A DNA stretch of 64,000 nucleotides from NCBI RefSeq assembly GCF_030052815.1, contig NC_079510.1:30767823-30831822 (forward strand), read 5' to 3'. Below are positions 11,802-24,172 of this stretch, one piece after another (the first letter of the stretch is position 1; each line of letters begins with the position of its first letter). Under the pieces are notes generated by a model. It was not told where the DNA came from, ran no database searches, and saw only the letters and a list, made by a program, of their open reading frames with translations. The position numbers were made by a program, and so were the translations under genes. This DNA is from Hevea brasiliensis. Lineage: Eukaryota > Streptophyta > Magnoliopsida > Malpighiales > Euphorbiaceae.

Positions 11802-14800
11802 GTCACACCTTACCCCTCTGTAAGGCATAACATGATCCCGTAGAATACCTAATGAACTACCGAACTTCACCTACTGATAACTCATTAAGTACCCTACAAG
11901 GGATTTTAAAACAATTTTCTTACTTTTGATAAGTGGTGAGCATTTTCTAATTGGTATCAAAACATTTAATTAAAGTTGAAAGCTAGTTGAAATTTTTGGC
12001 CCATTTTATTTTTTCGCAAATTTTATAAAAATTTTGGCAGAGTTCCATCTGCATTTTGAGAAAACAGTTCTTCAAATACCTGAAAAAAAACACTTCCAAT
12101 AATTTTTCTCAACAACTTCTTCAAATTCACAATTATCTCAATCAATTTCCACACATTTATCAACTTCCAAAATTCAAATCCACCATTAATGAATTTCATT
12201 CAATTCAAAATAAAATACTACCATTCATTTTTCATTAATGACAAAATAATTTATATACATCATTGCAAAAATTTACATTAAGAGAAATTCAACTAAAATT
12301 TATTACAAACTTTATACAACTTTGTACAAGCTGCTCAAGACCGATTTTACATGTCCATACAATTACGTGCAATACATACATCAAAATGAATATTACAATC
12401 AGGGTATAAATTATACTCAATAACTTCAAGCAGGTAGCTCCCCTGTCCTCAGCAGCTCAATCTGCTACTCCTCTAGTCTCTATATCTGTGACAGTAATAA
12501 TAGCTATCGCTAAGTACTAGGACTCAATGGGGCACAACATACTAAAATAATCTTTATGCAGAATTTAAATCAAATTTATTCAAAAATTAAACTGAATATG
12601 AGAATTAAATTCAAAACATGAAATATGAGATTTTAATCCAAACAAGTCCATTTCAAAGTACCAAAACACATATAATAAAATCCACAGTTATATTATGCCA
12701 TTCGAAACAAATATAATCTCAATAGCCAGAGGCTAAGGAGAAGTCACATCACAAGGCTAGCTAGTTCAAATATATGGATATCCATTCAATTTCTTCTTCT
12801 ACTGGCACACACCTCAACACTTCAGCCAGAGAAGGAATCAAAATTCGAAACTGATTACCCCCACTAGTCATGCTAGTGAGGTGTTCAAATATATGGTCAT
12901 GACACTATGGTTTCAAAACTTATCTTAACAATTTACTAAATATTGTCATTTCAAATATACATAATAACTTTCAACAATTTAAATCAAAGCATCATAAATA
13001 ATGTCACAATTCACTATTTTAAATTATTCAAAACAATATGCAGAAAATAGTTTACAGAAATTAGACATTGTGCACAAACCTTAAATGAGTCGCCTCTTGG
13101 CCGTGACTCGATTCCTTGGGTTCTTTCCCAGTGTTCTTTTTCACTGAAACACACAATTTCACAGTGTTTCAATATCATAACTCATCATTAGTCCAAAAAT
13201 AAATTTATATTCACTTATACCTAGCTCTAATGTGTTAATTTTGACGTTCTTTAATTTTTGTGTTTCGAGGTTACTATTCACTACACTATTCACGTCAAAT
13301 TGTTGACTTTCTAAAGCTTAGTAGGTATAAGAATTCCAACTTCACCCACATACCACATTTTGGTCACTAAATTTGTTGGTTTTGGTTGTTTACTCAAATT
13401 CTAAGTCTTTTAGGCAAATTTGTAAATTTTCAGTTTTGGTGTCTTAAGTTGCACTGTTCCATTAATCATTTTACTGTTAGAATTTGGAAAAACTTCCTTC
13501 ATAGAAAATGTTCCCTATTGTCTTAAGTTTATTCTCCTTTTTGAATCACTCAAATTGGAGTTTTTTAGCTCAAGTTATAGCCATTTGAACCATGGCTACC
13601 TAATTGGACTTAACCCAGATTTTCTGGGCAAATTTTGGTTCTGGCAGTTTTAGGTCACCAAATTTGGGTGGCCAAATGACTTGGCTAATGGCATAATTTG
13701 GGTTTGTGTTCTTCATAAAAGTTTTAGGTCTATATCTCATCTATCCACTGGTAAATTTTCAGGTCATTTAGACCTGCCTAGCTCAAGTTATGGCCAAATG
13801 AATAAATACTGTTCATTTGGTCAGTTTGTACAGGGCAGACTGAGAATTTCCGGATTTGGTCAATTTATTCACTAGGTTTTGGTCACTTTTTGGGCATGCT
13901 TCCTGAATAAAAATTGTGTCATTTAGTGTCTATTTTCATTCCCAATTGGACTTGTAAATTTTCAGTTTTGTCCCTCAAAGGGGCCTTGGTCCTGCTGCTA
14001 ACAGCATGACCACATTGAATCCGAATTTGCTTTTGGTTCAAACACTTCTAACACACTTCATTTGGTCACAAATGACCATTTCTCACCTTAAACTAGGTCA
14101 AAGACATCATTTACCAATTTCTCACATTTTTGGTCTCTAAACCCTAAGTGTCCAAAATCCTAGTTCACAAATTCTTTGCATTTAGCTAATTCAAAGCCTT
14201 TAACTATAATCACTCAACTACTTGAGGTTCATATTCCCATCCAAATCAATCAAACCATGCAAATCACACTGCCCACCATGCTGGCCAAAATTTAGGTTTG
14301 GTCCTCCAACAATTAATTTCATTTCATTTCTTTAGTTTCTAAGTTCATTTAAGTAACTAAACATGCATTCAAAATAGAAATTGAAGGTTAGAATACCAAC
14401 CTTAGGTGAAGCCTTTGATCTTCACTTTTTGTTTCCAATTTCTCACTTTTTCTTTCCTCTATTCTTCCTTTCTATGGTAATTTAGAAGTTTTCTAGGGTT
14501 TAAAGTTAAAATTTATGGGAAAGATTCAAGTTATTCAAGCTTGAATAACTCATCAATGGTGGACAATCATGGAGTTTAGGGAGAGAAAAGGTTTCGGCTA
14601 GCAAGAAGAAGGAAAAATGATTTTTGTTTCTTTATTTTGTATATTTATCTTCTAATTGACTTAGTCAAATTATCAAGTAAATAAAATTTATTTATGACCT
14701 CATGTATGATGTCACCATGATGATGTCATTACCTTTTTAACTTTTCTTTTTCTTTTTTTTTCTATTTATTTTTTTATTAGTTCTTTAATTTAATTCCCGA

Positions 14801-15283
14801 CTCTGAAATTTTCTTTTCTCTGATTTTATTTGACAGTTAGGTCAGGAGTCAGCTCTCAGCGTCAATTGACCAAATTGCCCCTTGCTGGTTCAACTCGGTT
14901 TGTAAATAATTCAATATTTCTTCTTGCTCCCTGACCTAATTATTTGTCTGGCTTAATAATTCTTTTTCATGATTTTCTATTTTCCACTGTGTTTTTAATG
15001 GTCCTAAGGACTGCAGCGTCACATTTTACGGTTCAAAATTTAAGTTTAAATTGACTTCGCAGTCATTCTCGAGAAGGTCACCCATCGCTGTGACTGTCGG
15101 CTCGTTTAACTTCTTAGGTTATGTTTTTCTTATTTATACTTAACTAATTGACAATTACTAATTACTTGTGTTTATTGGTTATCTAGTTGTCTTAAGTGTG
15201 GTTCTAATCCCCTTAATTATCCAGACTGACTCCGATCACCGGAAGAGTGAAATATACCAGGCTATACAAATAGGGGTGTTACA
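11802..15283 (-). repeat. Element A 5' LTR
   Basis: It spans TGTCACACC (11802) to GTGTTACA (15283) and is 3,482 bp long. It pairs with 3526-6910. It contains the about 107-bp stretch (near 13460-13570) that the other copy has lost. Its 27-bp palindrome is at 13794-13820 and the conserved terminal hairpin at 12510-12527. No gene is seen. The open frames at 12056 and 13681 are chance frames. Confidence 0.95.
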
Positions 15284-15288
15284 ATGCC
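15284..15288. repeat. Target site duplication of element A, right copy
   Basis: ATGCC repeats the bases at 3521-3525 and is followed by CTAGAGC, the continuation of the Copia LTR. Confidence 0.93.
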
Positions 15289-17361
15289 CTAGAGCATATC
15301 ATTTAATATGTATCTTGTACATATTTTATTAATAAAAGACATTTTCACTTTTTCGTTTACATAATATATTTATGTATAATAAAAAAGGTCCATTGATATT
15401 TTGTTAGAAAATTCTATTCTTAAGTTGTTAAGAATATGAGTGACAGTATTTCCAGCACAAAATATCATAAATTGGTTCACAATCGAGGGTACTTCACAAT
15501 AAGGACATGACTTATCCAGAAAGATTGTAATCATGTTTGTTCCCAAGTTATTTATAGGAGATGTAAATAAGATGGAATGGTGAGTCTCATGCCATATAAC
15601 AAACATGATAGGCACTTATGCATGATAAGTAGGCCGAACCTATGACATTTATGACAACCACATAGAGTTTACTCTTGTCAATGCATTGTCATAAATCATA
15701 TCAGTGCATATAATCTTTAGACCTGAGATAGCACAGTTATCTTATATATAGGTGGTTTGAGTTTGATACTGCTTTCATACTTGTACTGTGTATGAGTATA
15801 TGGGCATGTGTTGGCTTCTACCAGTTATATATGGAGATAGGTGTTGATCAAGATGGAATATGTTACGCTAAGTAAATAGGGATAAAATCCTATGTTCATT
15901 TAATTGTTCTTGATGTTTCAAGTTCTTGGTTAGGACAGATAGATTTAATAAGAAAAGAGTTTCTGATGAGAAAATCTTTTTAATCAAGAACTGGAATTAA
16001 AAGAGAACATAATATTCATAGCAAATGGGGTTTGACATAAACCATGACTCCAATTTGAATTGGGATTTTGTAACAGAGAGATTCTAGTGCATGGTAACAT
16101 ATGATTATAGGTTCATTTAAAGTAAACGTTATTACTAATTGGGTGGCTATGGCATGCAATGCTAGGTACCATGTCTATGAGGTGCCTAAAATGATTTAGA
16201 AAAATCATTTATGGTAAGAAAGAGTTCTGATGATATTAAGAGTTAATATCATATCTCATTGCCAATTAGTGATGAGGCTAGTGAGTCACACACATACACA
16301 AGTAATTACCAAGTTAAATATGATTTAATTAATTGATTAAAGGGTTTAATTGATTAATTAAATAGGTTTGGTTTATAATTAGATTGCAAAGTCCCTAGCA
16401 TGGCTTGAAACCAAATCTAGGTTATTGGATATATAGTATAAGTTAAATTTATATTTAAAGTATTTAAATATGAATTTAATCATGAGAAATTAATTAATAG
16501 AGATTAATTAATTAATTTGATATAAATTGCTTAGAAGAGAAGAAATAATTATTTTGGGTTGAGAACTCAAAATTAAGACACAAAGGTAATTTGGTCATTT
16601 CACAGGGTGACATGTGGCATCATGAGATGGTGACACATGGCACTACACATATGCTTGCCGTTTATCTTTTAATCATGTAAGATGATCAAAGTCAAGATTA
16701 AATCTAAGTTTGACACTTGGCACAATGTGATTGGGTCAATTAAACTAAGAGCTAATCAGAAGATGACATGTGACAAGGGTTTTAAGTGATGACCTAGCTA
16801 TATAAGGGAAAGGATAAAAGAACAAAAATGCAATATGATTTTCTCAAAGAGGTGCCGCCACCCTTGTCTTCTTCTTCATCTTTCATCAATTCAAAGAGAA
16901 TTAACAATATTCTCTTGAATTAAAATTACTAGAAATCGTTTCTAGTGTCCTATATACATCTATAACATCTTTAAAGGCAAAACCTCAATTTCTAATTGAT
17001 TGGAAAGGCTTGAGAAACTATTCAAGGGGCTGCCATTGGTGATCTTGATGTGGACAAGCTAGAGGGACAACATCTGGTGTCCTAGGTGCATCCCAAAGAT
17101 ACCAAACACAACTACAGTGCATCAAAAGGTTAATGCACATGTTCTTGATTTAATTTAGGGTTCTAATGAATTAATCTGTCAATTCTAAAATCTTAAATAG
17201 CAAATGTAGATCCAAAAACATATTAAAAATGTTTTAATATGCTATTGAACATTGAAATCAAATAGGTAAATAATGAATCTTGCATGATGCATGAGACCCT
17301 AGAATAAAAATTTTGAATTCAATGATCTAAACTAATATTTTTATGCTTTCGCTCCTTCACA
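15289..17361 (+). repeat. Copia 3' LTR, main part
   Basis: This continues the LTR begun at 3511. It has a TATA-like box near 16799, a pyrimidine-rich leader with TTCTTCTTCATC, and U5-like sequence ending near CGCTCCTTCACA (about 17361). The right edge is inferred from the CA end and from where homology to the next Gypsy fragment starts. The 3' flanking duplication cannot be tested because the 5' LTR is off the window. The minus-strand open frame at 15370-15615 is a chance frame. Confidence 0.78.
16799..16806 (+). promoter_or_regulatory. TATA-like box in Copia LTR
   Basis: TATATAAG precedes an A-rich then TTCTTC-rich leader inside the LTR, the usual U3/R arrangement. This is a position-based call. 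Confidence 0.5.
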
Positions 17362-18440
17362 AATGATTGAACCTTTCTGCATCTGTGGCTTTAGGGATAG
17401 CATATTGCTCAGTCTTAGAACTTTTCAGGTCCATAACCCCTTCAATGATGGCTCCAGCATCCATCTTCCTCGCACCATCTATTATGGCTTGGAAGTCATG
17501 GGTTTCTATAGCTAAAATCAGTGAAGAGTAGTAGAAGTGCAACCTCTGAGTGCACCATTTAACATTCTTCTTATCTGTGTCATATTCATGTCCTATGGAC
17601 TGTAGAAGATCCATAAACTTGTTTGTGTACTCATCCACACTCACATTAGCAATCCGTCGTAGTTTGCTCATTTCCACCACTTTCAATTCTCTGGAGCTTT
17701 CTAGAAAAGCCCAGTTAGCAAACTTTGTAACAAGCTACTACTAGGTCATACTATCTACCTTGCTAGCAATGTAGGTTTTATACCACTTCCTGGTCTTCTT
17801 ACACTTCAGTGTAAACCTAGCCATTTGAATTGCACTATAATCACTAGCCTCCAGTTCATATGTGATAGTTTTCACTACCTTAATGTACTCAAATGGATCA
17901 TCACCTTCCTTATACTTGGGTGGATCCAACTTTAGGTAATCTGTCATCTAGGCCTTACATCTGTTACCTTGACTAGTCCCTTGAGTCAAAACTATTAGAG
18001 CTACTGGTGGTGTCACTTGCCCTCATATAACTCCCTCTAAGGGGTTTTGAGTCCCCATGGCAATTGAAGGGCTCTAGGGGTACTGTTGGGGAGGATATAT
18101 ATGGTAAGGGTTAAACTATGAAAAGAAAGATGGGTAGGCCAGGAAAGAAGAGTACTGAGGGTAACCAATGAACCCAGTGTTTTCGGTGTTTCCTTATTGC
18201 GGATAGTTATACCCAAACCCATATTCTTCACCTTAGGGTGGTGGAGACACAAATTCTGATTCATCCCTTTCCTTTACATTTTTATCTTCTCCTCCTCCAC
18301 CCATTCTAAAAAAGACTAGGGTCCTCATACCATTATTGGGACTCATAAGGACCCCTTATGGCATCCACTAACATTCTAGGTGCAGTAGACATATCTCTAC
18401 TAACCTTAAAAGACCTTCTAAGACCTTTTAAGGCTAGCTG
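17360..18440 (-). pseudogene. Gypsy gag fragment, D-like family, minus strand
   Basis: Reading leftward from 17947 the protein begins MTDYLKLDPPKYKEGD and continues through FTLKCKKTRKWYK, FANWAFLESS, VSVDEYTNKFMDLLQ and ARKMDAGAIIEG. It is clearly the same gag as that of element D at 47613-48200. Stops at 17739-17749 break it. Upstream (17950-18440) is the matching Tyr/Pro/Gly-rich N-terminal part, also broken. The relic stops abruptly at the Copia LTR edge, before the zinc knuckle, so it is truncated. Confidence 0.87.
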
Positions 18441-18448
18441 GTTAAATA

Positions 18449-19300
18449 TGTAAAATATTCTTAGCTTAGTAAAATTAAGTAAAATGAGTTTAATTAATAT
18501 AAGGATGATGTAAAGGACTGTAGAGGAGTTAGGGACCTGAGCTGAAGTTTGGATGATTAGCTTAGATTAGGTTTCTTGTAAGCCCCAAATGGGCATTATA
18601 ATTGTTGTAATGGGCTTGAGGCCCTATGTGTTACTATTGTTGCGTTTTCTTATAAGGGGGTTAGGTACAGTTATAAGGAGACTCTGTGGAAAGTTCGGCA
18701 AGAACTTGGGAATTATTCTTGCTTCTTTAATTAAATTAATTATTTAATTATGTCAGTAAATTAATAAAAGTCAGTGTGCATATATAGGTGATCGGTGCCG
18801 ACTAGCCTTTCTTCTCTCCAGCAGGACTAGCTGCAACCATATTGACCAGTCTATGAGTTGGATATGGATTATTTTTGTAATTTCAATATTATTTATAGTT
18901 TTGGTATGCTCATGCATTTTATAAATGTAATTACATACTAAGTTAAATAAATTAGGAGCATTTTATTGTTGCATCTGTATTTATTGATAATTACTTGTGT
19001 TTGCTACCCTAAGGATAATTTGGAGCTTTGTGTCTGTGTTATACATGGTACGTAATGGTTATGGATTGGATGAGTAGTCACGGGTTGAGTTAAGCTCCCC
19101 TAGTTGTGGATTTCTGATAGTTGTTGGGTTGAGTTAGCCCAAATTAATTTATAATACTTTATTTCATTTTGTTTTGCTTGTTGGGCCTTGAAATTAAGTG
19201 TGTTCGTTGTTCAAAAGTAGTAAGGCTTACTATGGGCTTTGGGGGCTTCATGCTAGCTCAAGTCCTGGTGTCGGTCCAGCTCATAGAGTTGGATCTGACA
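18449..19300 (+). repeat. LTR-like segment (possible solo LTR), no target duplication
   Basis: The segment starts TGTAAAATATTC and ends GTTGGATCTGACA. It holds a TTAATTAAATTAATTA-type AT tract and a GGTGTCGGTCCAGCTC-type end that resembles Gypsy LTR termini of other plants. It sits between the gag fragment and the LTR of the D-like relic. The flanking five bases (AAATA and CATGT) do not match, so it may be truncated or have been joined by a deletion. Confidence 0.5.
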
Positions 19301-21279
19301 CATGTAATACATAAGGTGTAGGATTTATCATATCACAAACAATTCACATAAGATAGACTTATCACTAGTGATTTCCCATGATCAAGTGCCCGGCTATGCT
19401 TTTCGGGACTTCTTCCTCTTATCACTTAACATACACCAATATGCCCAGCTTATAAAGAAGCTACTCGAGACTTCCTCTAACATAAATAATGTGCTAGGGG
19501 CTTGTTAAGAACCATATATAAAATGGGAGAAATTAGTGGGTCATCCAACATCTGTCAAGCATTAATAAGAAACTATGCATTAATGTATCATATTCATGTT
19601 TTGGATATACACACCCTAAAAATAACATGAAATGATGCATGTGGATGCTCATAAGTCTATAACTACATCTTACTCTTAATTCTAGGTCATTTTGGTTCCT
19701 AAAAATGAGTTTTGGAACTTCAAAACAAAAAGTAAAATAAGGCAAACAGAATAAACTTTGGTCATTAAAGTAGGGAACTTCAACTACCGAAGTCCATAAA
19801 ATAAAAAGGCCCTAAGAAATAGTGGTCACTTCAGTAGTCAAAAGTGGGACTTTCAGTTACCAAACTTGGGAATTTCTAGACTCCTAAATTTGATCTTGTA
19901 GCCACTCAACTCAAGAAAAACTTAGTCCATTCCTTTCTTAAGCTCCAAAACTCAATTGTAACCATATACACAGAACATATAACAACTACTTAACTTCAAA
20001 AACTTAGAAATACCACATGCATTCATAAATTCATCAAACCCAAGCAAGATTGCAAAACTTCATTTAACTTCAAAGTGTTTCAATTTGACTTCATCTTGAA
20101 AACCATATAACAATATATATATATATAAGTCACATGCATGTACATTTCAATCAAAAAGTAGAAGAAGATGAACTCAAGAGTTTGATTCAAAAGGTTTAAC
20201 ATTCTCAAGGTTTAATTAATTTCATTTCTTACATGCAATCACTCTTCTTAACATCTCTCATTCCAAACCATACAAGAAAATCCTTGATAGTATTCCCTTT
20301 AACCTTGACACTTACTTCTAATTAGGTGTATTCCTTATAACTTTATCCACAAATCTACAAGGAGGGAGTATAAAAAAGTATATTTAGTTAATAGTTTCAT
20401 TAGAATTAATTTGTTTCATATTTGGGTGATAGACAACTTTTAGTAGCCGAACATGGGACTTTTGGCTCCCAAAGCTACATGCATGTGTTACCTACCGTTT
20501 ATGTAGTTCAACTACCAAAGGTTGTTATTTCAGCCATCAAACATGTATTTTCTAGAATACCTTTTTTATGCTTATTCTTTTATTCTACTTATCCAACCAT
20601 CCCAACATACATTCTCAAGATCATTCTCACCATTTCTTCATTTAATAAGTTTTTATATTAATACTATTCATTTTCCATTAATGTAATCATCTAATCCTTT
20701 TCTTAATTAGTTAACACATTTAATCTCTAACATCAAGCATTAATTTAAAACAATCCCACTTAGTTATACCACTATTCTAATCTCTTATTTGAAAGAACAT
20801 AAATACAAAGAGTACTTAATTGTTAAGTTCCTTGGGTTTCCCTTTTCTACCTTCTCTCCCTTAACCTCTAATTCTCCTTTCTTGTTCCTTCCAGTATTTT
20901 TAGTGTTATGGTGTATTTAGATTTCTTTGGTTTTGTAAAAGTTTGGAGAAAGAAAGATGAAGATGTGAAAGGAGTAGAGGGAGAGGGAAAGGGAGAATAA
21001 GTGGGAAGGTTATAGAGTGTGGGGGAAAGTGGTTTATGGAAAATATCTAAGGTTCTCTCCCATTTTATATTTCTATCTCTCCATGTTCGGCAACCGAAGA
21101 TGCCTTACCACTGAATACTCTAGAATTTCTATTTCAGTTGATTAATTATTATTCTAGTTATTATTTTAGTTACTTTTTTATCTTGTTATTAGTTAAACTA
21201 AGTTTTTAATCACCTAGGCCTAAGAGAATATTCCATTCCTTAAGAGCATATTTAGACACACGCTAATGAGGGTATTACA
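19301..21279 (-). repeat. LTR remnant of D-like Gypsy relic, minus strand
   Basis: On the minus strand the sequence begins TGTAATACCCTCATTAGCG at 21279, like the TGTAATACCC start of element D's LTR. It holds the same repeated figures about GCAGCCGAAAG and GGGACTTT, and near 19310-19400 it matches the reverse of 46090-46230. The left end of the LTR and the primer site are missing. With the gag fragment at 17360-18440 it forms one minus-strand D-like relic. No gene is supported. Confidence 0.68.
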
Positions 21280-22587
21280 CATATAGCCATCTAGCTAGTT
21301 TGCAATTAAGGCTAGATAAGTCCCGTTATTTACAATTTTTTTTATTTTATTAATATATATTAAAATTTATTTATTATTAAGAGATTTGTGAATATTCAAA
21401 TATGTATAAAAAACATATATACATAAAAAATGCATTGGACATATAGGTCATATTTTTATATTGAATATGATTTGATGTGTTTGATATATGTCAAGTAAGT
21501 GTCAAAAAAATATACATATGTTAGACAAGTGTCTAAGACAGTATGCCCTCCATTAAATCAATATCCATGTATCATATATTATATAGCCTATATTATATTA
21601 AGGTTTTTGAGGAGTACTTCTAAATAAGGAAACATTAAAATACGACGTCAATAAATTATAGATTATAGAGCTTATTTTTACTGTGCTTAGCTATGTTTCT
21701 GTTATAAGATTCTCTTAAAGAAGGATCATAAACATAAATGATTAAACATAAGTGTGGATCTTAGAACTTCATGATTTCCACAATTAAAAAAAAAATTGAA
21801 TAATAAGAAATCATACCTTGATCCATGATGAGTTCTCAAGTAATATAGAATAACAATTCTTTTATACAATAAGAAAAACTGAGTTCTCTCCCTTAACCAT
21901 TCTTATTTCTTATGTTATGTATATTTATTAATGGAATAAACACATTTTTTATAGGGTAGAATAGAGGATCGATTTTCTAAGAGTCATTAGCATTCTTTAT
22001 CCCTTTTTAATTCCAAAGATAATAGCATTTATTACCCGTTCTATCAATTAAGTGGCCATTATTATTTAAAAAAATCTAAAAGACATTTAGAAAACAACTT
22101 TTCATTATTCATCAATAGGATTAGCATTTGATATTTATTTAAATCAATTACGATATGATCATTTAAACAAATTATGATAACAGCACACAATATTCCATGC
22201 ACGTGGGTCATACCCTACATTTGTCTCTTTCTTCAGAAAAAAAAATCAAAATTGACAAATTTCAATTCAATTCCATTATATATATATAATTATTTTAATT
22301 CTTTGATTATTGTGGTTTTTGCTTTAAGCCCTTCATTTTGAATAGGTGTTTGGTTGCTCGAAAAATTAAGCAAGGCAAAGAGAGAAGAAAGCTAGGGTGA
22401 AAGAACTGAGAGACAAGCAATTTTATTTTTTAAGGAACTAAAAATTATTTAGATAAATTTATTACTTTCATGTGTCTCACTATTATTTAAATATAATGGA
22501 TTATATCACATGAGTTGACAAATTTTATCTTTGGTTACTAAACTTAAATCCTTTAGGGTCTTAATTAGACTTAATTATATGTGTGTC

Positions 22588-22590
<3 letters not shown>
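21280..22590. other. AT-rich DNA, no gene seen
   Basis: This is AT-rich with short direct ATATA and AAAAA runs and no long frame on either strand. I see no LTR termini or known domain. Confidence 0.5.

Positions 22591-22650
<60 letters not shown>
22591..22650. repeat. Palindromic AT microsatellite
   Basis: Thirty bases of ATA repeats are followed directly by thirty bases of ATT repeats. The whole 60 bp is close to a perfect inverted repeat. Confidence 0.98.
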
Positions 22651-22652
<2 letters not shown>

Positions 22653-22688
22653 AATAAAAAATAATTTAGTTTATTTCTACAATTTAAT

Positions 22689-22702
22689 TTGAATAATTGT
22701 CA
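22689..22702. repeat. LINE target site duplication, left copy
   Basis: TTGAATAATTGTCA is repeated exactly at 23036-23049. Fourteen bases is typical for target-primed reverse transcription. Confidence 0.92.
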
Positions 22703-23035
22703 ACTCAACTCAACTCAACTAAGCCTTTATCCCAAAAATTTGGGGTCCGCTATATGGATTCGCTTTCTCCACTCTGAACGATTTTTGGGTTAAATCCTCA
22801 GAAATGTGTAATGCTTCTAGGTCATGTTGTACTACTCTCCTCCAAGTCAATTTAGGTTTACCCCTTTTTTTCTTTCTATTCTCTAACCTAATGTGCTCTA
22901 TTTGTCTAACTAGAGCTTCCGTATGTCTACGCTTTATATGACCAAACCACCTCAATCTCCCTTCTCTCAACTTATCTTCAATTGGCACCACTCCTACCTT
23001 TTCTCTAATACTCTCATTACGAACTTTATCTAGAC
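22703..23035 (-). mobile_element. 5'-truncated LINE, probably RTE-type
   Basis: 333 bp lie between perfect 14-bp duplications. The plus-strand left edge is a short CAACT repeat, which on the element strand is a TTGAG repeat tail, and next to it comes GGGGTCCGCTATATGGATTC-like sequence typical of plant RTE 3' ends. The insert codes for the last part of a reverse transcriptase ORF on the minus strand. It lacks everything upstream, the usual result of aborted reverse transcription. Confidence 0.88.
22719..23035 (-). pseudogene. LINE reverse transcriptase C-terminal fragment
   Basis: The fragment reads RLRWFGHIKRRHTEALVRQ, then a basic stretch KKKRGKPKLTW and a short Asp/Leu-rich end, the usual C-terminus of plant LINE reverse transcriptases. 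The frame is open from the truncation point at 23035 and has no ATG of its own. It stops at 22719. It cannot be functional alone. Confidence 0.85.
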
Positions 23036-23049
23036 TTGAATAATTGTCA
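23036..23049. repeat. LINE target site duplication, right copy
   Basis: An exact copy of 22689-22702. Confidence 0.92.
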
Positions 23050-24172
23050 TCTCTTTTAAAAAAATTTTCTTTAACTTCAATTTAGACTTAATTATAGTCA
23101 GATAATTTATTTTGTAACCTAATCAATAAAATTTACCTTAATTCGTTTTTTACATAAATTAATAAAAAACTTATTTTCTTTAATGTTATTATATAATTGA
23201 CTTATTTTTTTCCTTAAATCATTTAATTTATATTTAAGATGTCACTTCAAAATCGCTCTGCTTAGCCTTGAAAAATTGCTTCATTTGTCTAAAGCTCACC
23301 TTCTAAAGATTAATACATATTGTAACCTATGTAATTAATTAATAAAAGAAGGTAACTCTTTTGGTCATAATATTGATTGTCATTCAATTGTCATAATTGT
23401 TGTTGATTATTGATGATACGGGAGGTATCTTGGATTGAATTACACATGGATGGAATGGTTTTTTTAGCCATAAAAGTTGACTATGGATGATACGGGTACT
23501 TTCTCTAAAGTTACAACTACTCTGAGTACTTGTGTGATTGCTTGGATCATCTCCAACTATTTGTTTGCAAGGCAACACAAGGTTAGAGGGCTAAGGGGCT
23601 TCTACCACTTAGCACTCCGAGGCTTAATTTAGTATATCAAGAAAGAAAGGAAGAAATGGGGGAATGTAAGATAATTAGAAAGAATGAATGTGGGGAGTAA
23701 GGTTCAATGAATGTCAATACCTACTATAGTTAATTATATATACTTATTCTTACCTAATGAGGTAGGGTCACGTTTAGATACAATTATTAAAGTGTGATGA
23801 ATAATCAACACAATGAGCAATACCTACCATGTTAACCTCTAGCATTGATGAATTATTGGAAATAAATCCAGTAGTAATCATATAATTGTAAATCTACAGT
23901 TTATCTTTAGTGAAGGGTGATCTAGCATTGCCTAAGGTATTGGAAGACTGATGAACATTAGATTGCACATTATTGCTTATAGTAGTCATGTTTGTATTAG
24001 CTTTCCAAGCCATGACTGAAAGGTTCCATTATGAGATTTATTCATGAATTTGGAATCTAGTGGAAACCCATGTAGCCTGAAACATTTATCCTTGGTATTG
24101 CCTAGTTTATTACAATGAGATTTGTATTTCTTTTAGAATTCCTCCCAAATTGAACCATAAAAGCTTGTGAGA
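23050..24172. other. Unassigned DNA, no gene seen
   Basis: AT-rich sequence with no convincing frame. The minus-strand open frame at 23384-23578 has no recognisable domain. This may be unique flanking DNA or old repeat. Confidence 0.4.

Larger units (their letters stand above)
3526..15283 (-). mobile_element. Gypsy element A (Tekay/Del-like), complete but decayed, minus strand
   Basis: An 11,758-bp element bounded by two long LTRs and an ATGCC duplication. It has a primer binding site next to the right LTR and a polypurine tract next to the left LTR, so it reads leftward. Its gag, protease, RT, RNase H, integrase and chromodomain-like tail are all recognisable in the order expected for Ty3/Gypsy, but many stops and at least two frameshifts break them. 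In the first roughly 260 bp the two LTRs differ at about ten positions by eye, so it is clearly older than element B. It inserted into the Copia 3' LTR. Confidence 0.95.
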
